In this document: positions 1 to 11,045 of the stretch, in pieces
Layout: each line of letters starts with the position of its first letter
Position numbering within the stretch: the first letter of the stretch is position 1
Assembly: GCF_003086295.3 (NCBI RefSeq)
Contig: NC_092051.1
Span: 75,021,772 to 75,085,771 of the forward strand
Reading direction: 5' to 3'
DNA length: 64,000 nucleotides
Source: Arachis hypogaea
Taxonomy: Eukaryota > Streptophyta > Magnoliopsida > Fabales > Fabaceae
The notes under the pieces: model-generated
The model's input: only the letters and a program-made list of their open reading frames with translations
Database searches by the model: none
What the model was told of the DNA's origin: nothing
Made by a program: the position numbers and the translations under genes

Positions 1-288
1 AACACACTATAATATACATCATGTTACAGAAGTGGTTCAGTTATATAAGCATAGAGCTATGGTACAGCACCCCTAAGTCAGTGACTCATATAGTGTATAC
101 ATATATGTACATAAGACGCCCCAGGGCCTGGCCTGACCAAAAGCCCCTAAGCTGGCACCCAGGCTAGCCTAACTCTGATATATGCCTATTCCCTCTAATC
201 ATGCTAACAAAAGTGAGGGAGACACTGTAATGTACTGAAGTTAGACTAGGCGTCTCAAAAAGTCTCCTCAATCCTGGTCTAGAGTACC

Positions 289-942
289 TCATGGAAAATC
301 ACCGGGCGAATGGTGATGCTCGCCTGGTGGCGCCTCGCCTGGCTCATCATCATCGCTGTCAGAGGAGATAACTATGAAGTTAGAATCTTCCTCTGGATCT
401 TCTTCTTCCTTGTCCTCTTCTTCTGCCGGAGTGATAGCAGAGGAACCACTGCTGGCCACAGGAACCATAAAAGGATAGCTACTAAACAAAATACATTCGG
501 GAGAAGGAGGTGGCGCCTCCATGATCTGATCATACTCATGTCCCTGCTGCTCATCAAAGACAGGAGGCTCGATCGGCTCAGGTAAAGGATCAAGGTCGGG
601 TGGTAACACAGGAACACCCCACTCATCAAGGACAAAGGGTGCAGGAGGTGCCTCATGGATATGCTGGGCAGGTATAGGCTCATCAGGTAGAGGAGGTTCA
701 GGTGGAGGAGGATAGTCAGGTGGAGGTATCCCAGGTCCGCCGGGGTGTAACCAAAATAAAGGAAAGTCATAGGGTGCATCAGGATTAAAGTATGCTATCC
801 TAATAGGGTACTGGAAAGATCTACCACGAACTACATAATTACGGATACGAGGTACCGCACAGTAGATGTAATACTCGCCACGCACCGGGTCCTCGTGGAT
901 GTACGGTGGATCAATATCGTAGAATAGGACTCCCGTGTCCAT
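289..942 (-). CDS. 217-aa ORF inside an A-family LTR, function unknown
   Basis: This uninterrupted ORF lies wholly within LTR sequence. The start (MDTGVL) is chosen because the same start, in the same setting, opens the shorter ORFs of both element A LTRs at 32676 and 58261. Residues 1-60 are the part shared with those copies. Residues about 70-140 are rich in proline and acidic residues, and the C-terminus has an E/D-rich run followed by VISSDSDDDE. I see no signal peptide, membrane segment or known domain. The ATG directly follows a pyrimidine-rich run ending in CAG, which resembles a 3' splice site. The copies in element A keep the two ends but lack about 145 middle codons. Whether it is translated is unknown; the conserved start context is the best argument for it. 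Confidence 0.45.
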   Translation of the reverse strand: MDTGVLFYDIDPPYIHEDPVRGEYYIYCAVPRIRNYVVRGRSFQYPIRIAYFNPDAPYDFPLFWLHPGGPGIPPPDYPPPPEPPLPDEPIPAQHIHEAPPAPFVLDEWGVPVLPPDLDPLPEPIEPPVFDEQQGHEYDQIMEAPPPSPECILFSSYPFMVPVASSGSSAITPAEEEDKEEEDPEEDSNFIVISSDSDDDEPGEAPPGEHHHSPGDFP

Positions 943-1221
943 CTGTAGAGGTGTAAGGGGTAAGAACTGGGAAGTTCTTAGTAAGGTCGGGGTTTACAGT
1001 TAAGTTTGTTTATAATGTCTGTGGTCATAGAAGTATAAATAAATATAGAGTAATATGTACATAACAGCAACATAAACTAACACATGAACAAGAGAGAAAA
1101 TAGAAAGTAAATGCACATTCACACATTAATATGCAATCACACAATTATGCTCAAACAAACAAGGAATAGAACAAGAACACAAGAAGATAAGCAATAAATA
1201 ATGCACAAACAAGTATGATGC

Positions 1222-1540
1222 ATGTCTGTCCCTACTGCAGGTAATGAGCTCATTTGTCGGTTTCGACCTGCACCCGACGCAATCCGACCTTCCAAGTCAG
1301 ATAAGGCCTTCCTAGAACTTAATCCCAGATTAAGTACTGCGTACCCTCTACCAAGTGCTCTCGACTTGCAGGGCTGGAATTTGCTCAGGTCTCAATATAC
1401 CGCAGGTATGCAAGTCAGGCCTCTACCAAGCATTCAGCTTGCAGGGCTGGTACTACTCTACCGCAGCCTGTCTGGGAAGCAAAATCAAAATACGGGCGTC
1501 CCCGCACAACATTCACAAGCATTGCCCGAAGGCTCATAAT
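1222..1540 (-). other. Hairpin chain in the A' LTR
   Basis: This is the minus-strand equivalent of 31757-32045 and 57357-57640 in element A. It contains a repeated unit built on CCCTGCAAG...CTTGGTAGAGG, an inverted repeat around CTTAATC/GATTAAG and a terminal GTCGG...CCGAC pair. The block TGAGCTCATTACCTGC beside it is shared with every A-family LTR in the window. A further hairpin, AAGAACT/AGTTCTT with a CCC-type loop, lies at 962-979 just upstream of the LTR ORF. Confidence 0.55.
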
Positions 1541-4500
1541 TCACATATTACCATACTTTCCATCATTTAGCAATCATCATAAATTAAGCATTACAACATC
1601 ACAGAAACCTCATTTTACAATTCTCTGTTTACTCTGTAAGGTCAGGTACACAGCTATATCACTTTTAACTCATTTTCTCTTTAACTTAAACACAGGATTC
1701 AAAATCTTGTTTCTTTACCTCATATACCTCTATATCTTCTCTTATACCTCTTCTTAGGTGTTTAGTAAAGGAAATTAGAGAATTCTGGACTCAAATCTGC
1801 CTTCCTGAGACTTTCAGGGAAAATTGTCTTTTTATCAATATTTTATTATTATTAATAAAATAATATATTAGTATTTTATTATTAAAATAATAATATTTTA
1901 TTTAACTTTCAAAAATTGCATTTTGACCCCTGGACTTCCTGGAAATTGCACTTTGACCCCTATAACTTTTAATATTTGCACTTTAGCCCCTCAACTTTTG
2001 ATTAATTAATTTTCAACCCCAAACTTTTTAATAATTGCATTTTGACCCCAAAAAACCTTGAATACACGTTTTCATGTTCTTCCAAAAACCAAAAACATTT
2101 GTTTTCCAATAGTTCATCAGATTTCTGCTTGATTTTCAGCTAGTTTTTCAATCTTTTCGGAAACCGATTTGAACCCGATTTTTATCAAACAAAAGAGAAA
2201 CTTTTCAGCCATCAAATACACATCAAATAAGCATCAAAGTCATGTTTTTCATGGCTGGAATGTCACGTTTTTCAGCAGCACCAACAGCCACTTCAAAACC
2301 ATCATAAACATGATTTTCAAGCATTAAACAACAAGTTTCCATGATCAAACCATCACACAAACACCCAAAATCAAATCTCAAGCAACAAGATCTGGTTTAA
2401 CACTTCAAGAACATAGCCAATCATTGACTAATTTACCAAACCTTACCTCCTTTGCTGCTGTCCGAGATTGCACCAAAAACAAGCTTCCAGAAGCACTTTT
2501 ACGCCTATTTTAACATCAAAAACAACTTTAGAATCTTATGAACCATGAAGGCTGAAGCTTCATGATGATGAAAAGAAGGTTTTCCTCACCTTAAGGTAAC
2601 TAGAAATCACGTTTTCTTGGAGCTTTTGGTGATTGAATAAGAGATCCTAAGAAAGAACATGAAGAAAACATCATTAACTTAAGGAACCACCATGGCCGAA
2701 TCTTCAAGGAGGAGGATCAGCCTTCATACCTTGATTTACTCCATAAAAAGTGACATAGAAATGAAGAGGAGGAAGAGGTGAACACTTTGGTAAGATTATA
2801 TTTTTGATAGGGTTTCGGTTTGAGAAAGAACGGAGAAAGTAGCTCAGGTGTTCATGGAAACTTCATGGTTTTCTTTCATGGTGTTCTAAGCTTTCCCAAG
2901 AACAAAAATGATAGCCAAGCTGTCCTAGGGAGGCCGTGGCTTTTGGATGATGATTATCCAAAAGTTACTTGTCAAAATATCTCAGAAAAGGATAATTACT
3001 AAAGCTAGATGTATTAGAACTTAAGTAATTACACTACTAATGGATAAACATTAAGTTACTTAGTGTAAATGACACTAGTAACTGGATAATCATAAGAATA
3101 AAAGATATATGATGAAGCATTAGCAGTGCTAAGTTCATCTAAGAATGCCGGTATTATCCGTTACCAGTAGATTTCAAGCTCAGTTATTATATTACTAAAC
3201 ATAGATCAACATTAATCACAGTAGAGAAGATAATAATATAATATTATGAATAAAATAATAATATATAAATATTATATTAATATAATTTTTCTCTCGAAAT
3301 TCGTGACCGGCTCGTCACATAGAGACTAACCACGGAAATCAAATTTTGAAATTCGGACCCGAAGTGGTTCAAAAACGCAACTCTTCACGACGTGCCTACT
3401 TAGATTAGGAGAGGTGTCCTGTGCAATCAAGCTGCTGACTCAGCAACTTGATGACGCAGCACCTGTGCAGTGGAGGTGCTTATATGCATAGAAATTCCTA
3501 AAAATTCTATAAAAATTCCGTTCGATCTCGAAAAAGCGCCGTTTCTTCGTGGCTAGGCCGTTACATTATACACCTGAGATATTTTTATATTATTTTAACC
3601 CAACTCCAAGCCAACCAATCACAACTCATCTTACACCCCCAAGACCTCCAAGGCTGTCTCATTTTATCATTTTGGCCAAAAATAACAAGAGAGAAAAGAG
3701 AGAAACTTTCATGAACACTTAATCTTCAAAGCTTGATTTCTTCTGAACTAAAACTCAAATCAAAACTCCGATTTCACCAAAATGATCCTCTCTTCTTTCT
3801 CTACATAACCATGTGACTTATCAATGCTGGAAATAAGGTGATATGGCTGTCTCCCTCCGTCTTCAATTCGGTTTTCAAGGAAAACCATGCAAAACATGTG
3901 TTTTCTTGATATTCTTCCTTAGGAATCATGCTTAACTTGACTTGAGGGCCAAGAAATGTGACTTTCCAGCAATTCTAAGGTGAGATATCTCTTCATAACG
4001 TGCTGAGGGAGATTTGATCAGTTGAGAGTTTGTGGATTTAAAGTTGTTCTTGATGTGTTTCAGGAGGAAAAAGTGCTTTAAGAACACTTCAAAGAGTAAC
4101 CGGATTTGGAGCAGCAAATCAAGGTAGGGTGTCACGAAATTAATCTTGATTATTTGTGTTTGATTTGTGTGAATGTTGTATGATTTGGCTGTGCTAAAAA
4201 TTGGTTGCATATATGATTGATTCTTGGTGAAAATTTGGTGAAATTTTGATGAAATTTGATGATATTCAAGCTTTAAAGTTCATGTTCTTGGGGCAGCTGG
4301 AAAAACGAAACCCTAAGCTTAAATTGAGGTTCAATTTGTGTTAAAATCATGTAGAAAATATGGGGTTTTAGTGGCTGCTAATTTATTATGAATTATAGTA
4401 AAAATCGGTTGCTGAAAATACTGAAAAACGGGTAAAAACAGAGAACACGAAGAACACTTTGAGTGTGATGAAGAACATTGAAGAACACCTTTTAGATCTT

Positions 4501-5097
4501 ATAAAGGACAAGGAAGTAAATATTTTGGTGTTTGAGGGGTTATTTTGTAATTTCTGATAGTTAGGGTGGTTAAAGTAGAAATATTAAAAGTTACGGGTGG
4601 TAAAAAGTGAATTTTGAAGGTTAAAGGTAAAGATGAGGTAATTTTCGAAAATTTAATGATAAAATAATAAATAATAATAAAATATTAAATAATAATATTT
4701 AATTAAAAATAATATTTTAATAAAAATAATAAAATAATACGAAAAAGGCAGTTTTCTGTAAAAGCTTTAGAAAGACAACTTTAAGTGTAGAATCTCATAA
4801 TTACCTTCATAAAACACTTAGGGAGTGGTAATAACATGTTGGTGAGGCAAAGATAAATGAAAGATAAAAAGTTAAAGAAAAGATAAACACCAAAGAAAAG
4901 TCTGTAAAGTTTTAATGACAGAAAAACAAACAGAGATTAGTAAACGAACTAGGAGCAACATAGTTAGTTCTTGAGTTGCACCCAGGGTTAGGTATAATAT
5001 GAAAAGTTAAATTGTTTCAGTATAGACTTAATGAACCTATACTTGGGACATGCTAACTATTCATATCGAAATTTACATAAGCTTTAAATACATATGT

Positions 5098-5240
5098 TAT
5101 GAAGAGAAATCAAAGCAGAGTAAAGAAACACAGAGAACAGAGTAACCAGAAAAAAGTAAAGAGATACAGAGAAAAGAGTAATCAGAGCAGAGTAAAAAGA
5201 CAAAGAGAAAAGAGTAATGTGATAAAGAGAAATGGTTTGA
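5098..5240 (+). repeat. Degenerate purine-rich tandem repeat
   Basis: About four imperfect copies of a roughly 36-base unit of the type GAGAAAAGAGTAA(C/T)CAGAGCAGAGTAAAGAGA. The 60- to 72-aa ORFs readable through it on both strands are by-products of the repeat. Confidence 0.6.
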
Positions 5241-5467
5241 GTTACGATGTTGTAAAAGTAAAAGCTGTAAAGTTTGTATAGCATGATTGAACAGAGAAAG
5301 AAAGAGGTAGTGCATAAGAATGTGAAAGTGATGATGAATAATGAGAATGATAATGAATGATGATAATGAGAATGATTATGTGATGATTTGCTGCGTGAAG
5401 GCAGTCAGATAGATGGTGGTACGACCACTGAGAGTGCTTTCCTGGGATACTTAGCTATAATGCTATT

Positions 5468-5819
5468 CTGTAAGTCAGAGGACTCTTACAGAGGTATCGA
5501 GAACACACGACTAGCATATACTCCTGTAAGTCAAAAGACTCTTACAGTGAGAGTGTGTGTATGCTCCTGTAAGTCAAAGGACTCTTACAGTGAGAGTGTG
5601 TGTATGCTCCTGTAAGTCAAAGGACTCTTACAGAGAGTGTGTTGGGCAGATATAAGTTAACTAGCTCCGCCATGCAAGTCAAAGGACTCTTGCAGTAGGT
5701 TGCTAGTGCCGCCCTGCAAATCAAAGGACTCTTGCAGTGGTTTGCCTCACAAGTCAAAGGACTCTTGCGAGGGGCATTGCCAACAAGGAAGCCTTACCTG
5801 GTCAAAGGACTCCGGGTAA
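5468..5819 (+). repeat. Array of eight hairpins with a constant loop and changing stems
   Basis: Eight inverted repeats share a central TCAAAGGACT (or a one-base variant). Units lie at 5468-5491, 5524-5547, 5567-5590, 5610-5633, 5673-5694, 5714-5737, 5745-5772 and 5794-5819. The first four have stem CTGTAAG/CTTACAG, the next two TGCAA(G/A)/CTTGCA, the seventh CCTCACAAG/CTTGCGAGG (one mismatch), and the eighth TTACCTGG/CCGGGTAA (one G-T pair). Units two to four are embedded in a 43-base direct repeat with GAGAGTGTGTGTATGCT. The array occupies the place of the hairpin chain in the other A-family LTRs. It is not a CRISPR array. Confidence 0.8.
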
Positions 5820-6298
5820 CGTCGGGAGCGGGTATGTAACTGACAAATGAGCTCATTACCTGCGCTAGGGCTAGACATGCATCATACTTGGTTGTGCATT
5901 TCCTTTGTTATGATTGTGGTATGAATGTATGCTTTCCTTGTTTGTATTCTATTCTCTGTGTCTGTTTTGTATTTTCTTGTATCCTTCAGTTTGTGTTCTA
6001 TTTTCTGTTTCTCTATTTCCTCTATTTATCTTCATCTTCTATTTACTGATTTCTGTATTTTTCCATTCGTTTGCAAAACAACATATAATTAATGAAATTA
6101 ACTAATAACCCCGACCCTACTAAGAACTCCCCGGTTCTTACCCCTTCTCTCTCCCTTCCCCCTTCAGATGGAAGCAAGAGTTCCTTTCTGTAGTTCGCTG
6201 ACGACCGTTTGTAAAAAGGATTCCGCTCTAGGTAGTCTTCTGAGTCTAGGGTGAATCCCGTTCTCTGTTTATATGTATATACTGTGAGACCAGCCAAT

Positions 6299-6534
6299 GT
6301 CTGCACCCCGTTTGTATGCCAACTTTAACTTAAATCATGTGTACGAGACTCCTGTTGTGTGGCTACTTGATGAGGTACCAGAGAGACGTCCTATGGCAAT
6401 GTCTGATCGTGCAGAGGAGTAGCAGATGATGTTCTACCTTTTGGTGATGTTCCACCTGATTTGAGTTTTGAAGACCTAGAACGTATTTTCCCTCGCTTTA
6501 GTAGTTTAGAGGGACTAGGTGAGTATAGAGTCTA
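6299..6534 (+). pseudogene. Possible LTR-ORF counterpart in F, frameshifted
   Basis: From the ATG at 6299 there is a frame of about 39 codons ending at TAG. Another frame then reads on through an acidic stretch (FGDVPPDLSFEDLERIF) to a TAG near 6532. The position in the LTR, downstream of the AAGAAC hairpin and upstream of the GCTAGCCTAGGTG block, matches the 217-aa ORF of the A' LTR, and acidic composition is shared, but I cannot align the sequences. A separate short frame opens at 6168 directly after the CAG. Confidence 0.25.
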
Positions 6535-7717
6535 GGCTAGCCTAGGTGTCAGCTTAGGGACCTCTTGAACAGGTCAGGACCTGGGATGTTGTATGTATAT
6601 ATATGTATATAGATATTATTTAGCTATATCTAGGGGTGTTCTAACTAACAGTCTATTTTCTATTAAAGGCTGAATCATCGAATGCTGTCAACTACTTGTG
6701 ATGTATTTATGTGTGGTTGTTTATAACTGTTTTACCTGTTATTATCTGTGAATTGATTATAAATGATTCTATTTATTAATTCAAATGTTGTGAAAAAAAA
6801 AGTACCTCTCTAACTAACTATTCTTTTAACAACGAATCAGGCTCATATAATAAATAATAGATAATAATTAGGATGACAAATTGGTAGCACTCAGTTTCTG
6901 GTATGTCCTAGGCGTACTAAAAATTGGGTCGTTACATATTGGGCTGGAATGGGGCTAGACTCGTGCTGGAAGCCCAAGCCCTCCCACGCGAACACGTTCC
7001 CCATGCGGCCGCGTCATTTTCCAAAAATGGCTATCCACGCGATCGCGTCAACCACGCAATCGCGTCACCCAAAAATTTGGCAAAAAGAGTTTCGAATAGA
7101 GAGTTGCGCGAATGCGAGGCTGCACTCGCGCCAATCGCCTGCGCCGCACACAACTTATCCAAATCAGCAGCAATTATCTTATCTTTTCTTTTCTAATCCT
7201 AATTTCTTCTGTCTTTCCTTCTTTCTTCTTTCTTTCTTACTTTATCTCTTTCACTTCTCATTCTTTTTCACCTTCATTCTATTTTACATAATTTGTATAC
7301 TTTCATTCATTGCATTTTAATTTTGTGCATATTTTTACTTTCTTTTCTAAATTTATTACTTTTCTGTTGGTGTTGAATTTTCTTATTTAACTGTTGCATC
7401 TTCTCTTGAATTATTTTGGGTGCTTAGTGACTTGTTTTATTCTAATTGGGTAATATTATTTAAATCAATGCCAATCTTTTATATCTGTATTACTTTTGCA
7501 TTGACATGAATTTATATTATCTCTCCTTACCCACTCTCTTCCCCATTGTTACAAATTGTGCACCACTGGCATGCCATGTGCTTCTATTATTTTCTCACTT
7601 ACATGTTGTAGCTACCATATAATTGAGACCCCCATTATTTGGCATTAATCCACCCAGACTTTATTTATTTTCTTATCTTTATTTCTGGATTACTTTTTCT
7701 TCCTTTTTTCTTTCAGG

Positions 7718-7861
7718 CTGGCCACCGAGGAAGGGAACCGGAAGACGTTTGCATGGAGAGACAGACAAGTCCATCTGCACAATCTTTGGAGAAAAGCATC
7801 AATTGAAGCAGCCCGTCCACTTGCACATCTTAGCATGCACCGAGGACGGTGCAATCTTTAA
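7718..7861 (+). pseudogene. env-position ORF remnant of E0, internally deleted
   Basis: A 47-codon open frame runs from a CTG at 7718 to the TAA at 7859, where the stop overlaps the AAGTGTGGGGAGG motif exactly as in E1 and E3. The first residues after the lost start (ATEEGNRK) correspond to the MATRKGKEK-type N-terminus of E3, with ATG changed to CTG. About 90% of the ORF has been lost without losing the frame. The start lies two bases after a pyrimidine-rich tract ending in CAG. It can no longer make the full protein. Confidence 0.6.
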
Positions 7862-7873
7862 GTGTGGGGAGGT
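7837..7873 (+). other. AGGA-loop hairpin plus PPT-like motif at the env stop (E0)
   Basis: The inverted repeat GCACCG-AGGA-CGGTGC (7837-7852) is perfect and is followed by TTTAAGTGTGGGGAGGTCG, in which the TAA stop of the env remnant is embedded. The same arrangement is found in E1 (13878), E3 (20343) and D (29191, minus strand). Confidence 0.6.
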
Positions 7874-8560
7874 CGATACCAATCTCCATGGGTTAGTTAT
7901 TTCCTTCTCAAACACCAATGTTTTATTTTCTTTGTTTGTTCATTGTTGCATTTGCATGTTTGATTGCATATTTGTTTGATTTTTTGCATATTTTACCACC
8001 ACTTGGTTGAAGTAATATTTACTTTTTCAAGAAACCTTTTTGAGTATTTCACTAATTTGAATTAAAAATTTTTGTTAAACTTGTTTGAAAAAATTTTATA
8101 CTAGAACATGGTTTAGAGCTCGAACACAAAAAACCTGTGAGATTTTGAGCCTATTTTATTGGTTGCATTTTATCAACCAATATTTTATTTTTGGTGTGTA
8201 TTTTTCTCTCTAAAATTATGATATTTGTCTTGCTTAATTCTATGTTTCCATGGTTTGATGTATGCATGCACTTATATGATTGAGGTCTTTGTTTCACTGA
8301 GCTTACATACCCATATGGCCTTAATCTTTCATTATCCTTTGCAAACCAATTTGAGCCTCTTTTACCCCTTTTATTCTTTACTTTAGCACATCATTAACTC
8401 TAAGCGGAAAATAATAATGTCCATAATTTGAATCCTTGGTTAGCTTAGACTAGTGAGAGTGCTCATGAATTAAGTGTGAAAAAAGTGGGTTTGAAAATGT
8501 TTGGTTTAATAATTGGGTGTTATATATCTTTATGAAAATGTGAAAGAAATGATTAGAAAA

Positions 8561-9911
8561 TGTGATAAACCCATATTTTATGATATATTTTGTGCCTAAT
8601 TTAAGTGATTTATTTAATCCTTCACTCACTTATTCATATAAATTGCATGGTTTTACTTTCCCTTCCTTATTATGTGATGTATGTGAAAAACATGTTTCCT
8701 ATGCTTAAAAGTTAATTATTTTGATTACCCTTTATTTCCATTCGATGCCGTGATTCGTGTGTTGAGTAGTTTCAGATCTTCTAAGGTAGGAATGACTTAA
8801 AGGATGGAAAGGAAACATACAAAATTGGAAGGAAAGCATAAAACGGAGTTTTTGAAGAAACTGGCAGTGACGCAATCGCGTGAGCGACGCGGCTGCATGC
8901 CAGCGCGAAATGGTAGTGACGCGACCGCGTCATTTACGCGATCGCGCGCTATAAGCGAAACGCATATGACGCGGACGCATGACTGAAGCGACCGCGTGGC
9001 AAGGAAAACTCCAATTGACGCGACCGCGTGACCCACGCGGACGCGTGACAGAGGCCACGCACCAGAAAATACAGAAAATGCTCCCAGCAATTTCTAAACT
9101 CCTTTTTGGCCCAAATCCAAGTCCAGAAGGCATAGATCAGAGGTTATGAAGTGGGGGAATGCATCCATTGAGAAGAGAGTCTCCAATTAGTTACTTTTCA
9201 TGAATTGGATGTAGTTTTGAGGGAGAGGTTCTCTCCTCTCTCTTTTAGGATTTAGAATTAGGATTTCTTTTGCTTTCAGGATTATCTCTTTTTATCAGGT
9301 TCAATATTCCTTTTTATTTATCTTCTCAATTTAGTTTATGAATTCTTCCATGTTACAGATTACTCTTTGAATTAATGTTATTTGAGGTATTTCAGTTTAT
9401 TATTGCTTTCTTTTATTTATGTTACTATTGCTTCCAATCTGAAGACATTTTTAATCCAGTAGATTTACTTTTTTTACCTTTTGGTCCTGGTTAAGAAATC
9501 AGTAACTCAGGAGTTATCAAACTCAACATGATTGATAATTGTTATCTTTGCTAATTGAATCGAACTTCGATAATCCCAATCTTTCCTTAGGGATTAACTA
9601 GGATTTGAAGATCAAACTAATTAGTCACTTGACCTTTCTTTGCTTTAAGTAGAGGCTAACTAAGTGGAATTAAGATTCAATCTTCATCATCATTGATAAG
9701 GATAACTAGGATAGGACTTCTAATTTCTCATACCTTGCCAAAAGTCTATTTTACAATCATTTATTTATTTTACAGTCTTTTACTTATTTTAATTGAAATT
9801 TAAATTACTTGTTCCTCATCTTCAAAACCCCAATTTACAATCTCTGTAACCAATAATAAGAACATACTTCCTTACAGTTCCTTGAGAAGACAACCCGAGG
9901 TTAAATACTTC
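8561..9911 (+). mobile_element. LTR1 of E1, 3' end deleted
   Basis: Collinear with LTR2 up to the words AAATACTTC at about 9911, where LTR2 continues with GGTTATCAATTT but LTR1 switches to internal sequence. Palindrome-like CACGCG(A/G)(T/C)CGCGTG words lie at 8869-9056. Confidence 0.75.
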
Positions 9912-9939
9912 CTTACTTATTTTCCCACTTGAATATGGT

Positions 9940-10350
9940 TTGCTTGAAACAGATGGCCAGCTTAGAGCTCTCTGCGGCTTTAAGAGTAAGAGGGAAATGA
10001 ATCGTACTCAGAGCTGGTGCACAAGGTTCAATAAGGTTCCACGCTTCAACTCGAAGTGCACGGATTGGCATCATGATCAATCGAATGGATCAAGGAAAAT
10101 GTTTGGTCACCATGGTGAGAATCTACTTTCTAAACCGCCCGGATGGAAAAATATAGATCAAGACGAAGGCGGATTCAAAAGCAAAGTTTGGGATCCTGGA
10201 ATCTATTCTGACATTCGTCACCCCGGGAGCCTGACAATCTGCTTGAAGATACTCAGAAGTTTTACATACCTAGTTTGGGACCCCGGAGGCTGTTGGCATT
10301 CCAAACATTGGTGGAGATTTCTGGACGAATTTAAGCGCAAGCCGCCATAA
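9940..10350 (+). pseudogene. Post-pol spacer ORF of E1 (136 aa, unrecognised)
   Basis: An open frame of 136 codons begins just after the LTR1 deletion junction and ends KPP-stop. It contains VWDPG twice (about residues 82 and 112) and several tryptophans. It is followed after about 50 bases by the GGTGGG/CCCACC hairpin that also follows pol in D and B, so it is the spacer between pol and the env leader, perhaps once part of the pol reading frame. I recognise no enzymatic domain. Its ATG lies close to the junction and may not be a natural start. Confidence 0.35.
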
Positions 10351-10399
10351 CAGAAAGCTCATCCAATGTCCAACTTAAGGACTTTAACTAAAAGTGCTA

Positions 10400-10417
10400 G
10401 GTGGGAGACAACCCACC
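10400..10417 (+). other. Post-pol hairpin (E1)
   Basis: GGTGGG-AGACAA-CCCACC, preceded by AAAAGTGCTA. Equivalent hairpins follow pol in D (61649-61632) and B (37936-37919). Confidence 0.6.
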
Positions 10418-10547
10418 ATGGTATGGTCGTTTCTTTTTCAGTTTTATTTCGTGTTAGTTATTTTTGTTTTTCCTTTTCAATTGAACCTGAATATTATTCA
10501 TTCGCATTGCATACTGCATACTTGCATACCTGCATAAAAAAAAAGGA

Positions 10548-11045
10548 GTAGGCGTGCGACGCGACCGCATCACTCATGCGATCGCGTGAGTTGCGAAAAA
10601 CAACCCCCACGCGTCCGCGTCATTCACGCGGCCGCGTGACCTGGAAATCAGCGTAAGGATCCAACTCCCAGAAACTTGGGCTGAAATTGTGCGGCTATTG
10701 TGCGTTTCGCACAAAACAATCCACGCGGTGGCGTCACTCACGCGATCGCGTCACTTGCAAAACACCAATCCCACCCGACAGCGTGAGCGACGCGATCGCG
10801 TTGCGTGGATTGCACAACACCCCAAAGGAGACAGAGAGTTGCGCTAAAACGACGCTGGAATTGTGCGTTTAGCACAATTTTCAGCGACGCGGTCGCATGC
10901 CTCACGTGACTGCGTCATTCATCCTTTTACCCACTCCATGCGATCGCATCACTCACGCAATCGCGTCAACTCCCATTCCACCCCAGCCACGCGACCGCGT
11001 GCCCCACGCGATCGCATGGATTCAAATTCGATAACCCCCCAGTCA
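10548..11045 (+). repeat. GC-rich palindrome cluster in the E1 env leader
   Basis: More than a dozen variants of CACGCG(A/G)(T/C)CGCGTG, mostly spaced 15-40 bases apart, in otherwise AT-rich sequence. The same words occur in the LTRs of this element and in the leader of E0. Confidence 0.7.

Larger units (their letters stand above)
1..3565 (-). mobile_element. A-family LTR (A'), cut by the left window edge
   Basis: On the minus strand this begins TGTAACGGCC at 3565, the same terminus as both LTRs of element A (29514 and 55075), and follows them in order: leader, AT-rich blocks near 3230-3290 and 1840-1910, a hairpin chain near 1230-1530 and an ORF-bearing 3' part. About 3.57 kb is visible; complete LTRs of the family here are about 3.9 kb. 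The 3565/3566 edge cuts into another A-family LTR lying in the opposite direction, so this copy probably inserted into that one. No TSD can be checked because the other end is outside the window. It could be a solo LTR or part of a full element. Confidence 0.8.
3566..6936 (+). mobile_element. Divergent A-family LTR (F), 5' end cut by A'
   Basis: This ends GGGTCGTTACA at 6936, like the GGGCCGTTACA end of element A's 3' LTR, and shares A-family landmarks in order: an AT-rich block (about 4640-4740), a hairpin block followed by ATGAGCTCATTACCTGC (about 5848), the AAGAAC-TCCCCG-GTTCTT hairpin (6122-6139) and a pyrimidine-rich run ending in CAG before an ATG (6168). Between the landmarks the sequence differs strongly from A, so this is a distinct subfamily. 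Its first several hundred bases are missing at 3566, where the oppositely oriented A' LTR begins. The 3' flank is internal sequence of an Athila-like element (E0), into which F probably inserted. Confidence 0.7.
6937..8560 (+). mobile_element. Element E0: 3' internal part (env leader, env remnant, 3' UTR)
   Basis: This runs from the F LTR end to LTR1. It starts with a GC-rich leader holding CACGCGATCGCGTC-type palindromes (about 6980-7075), then a T-rich leader, a pyrimidine run ending in CAG at 7716, a tiny env-ORF remnant and a 3' UTR. The UTR matches those of E1 and E3 in its order of blocks (opposed PPT-like motif, GAACACA...CCTGTGAG block, 'CCTTGGTTAGCTTA' block, second AAGTGTG motif). 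The UTR appears to resume after LTR2 at about 17147, so E1 seems to be inserted into it. Short ORFs at 6924, 6949 and 7623 are in the wrong frame or low complexity. Confidence 0.6.

Noticed and set aside
5084..5315. Phenylalanine/serine-rich minus-strand ORFs
   Set aside because: Complement of a purine-rich tandem repeat.
5468..5819. CRISPR-like repeat array
   Set aside because: The repeats are inverted repeats with changing arms, the 'spacers' are themselves repeated, and the context is a plant LTR.
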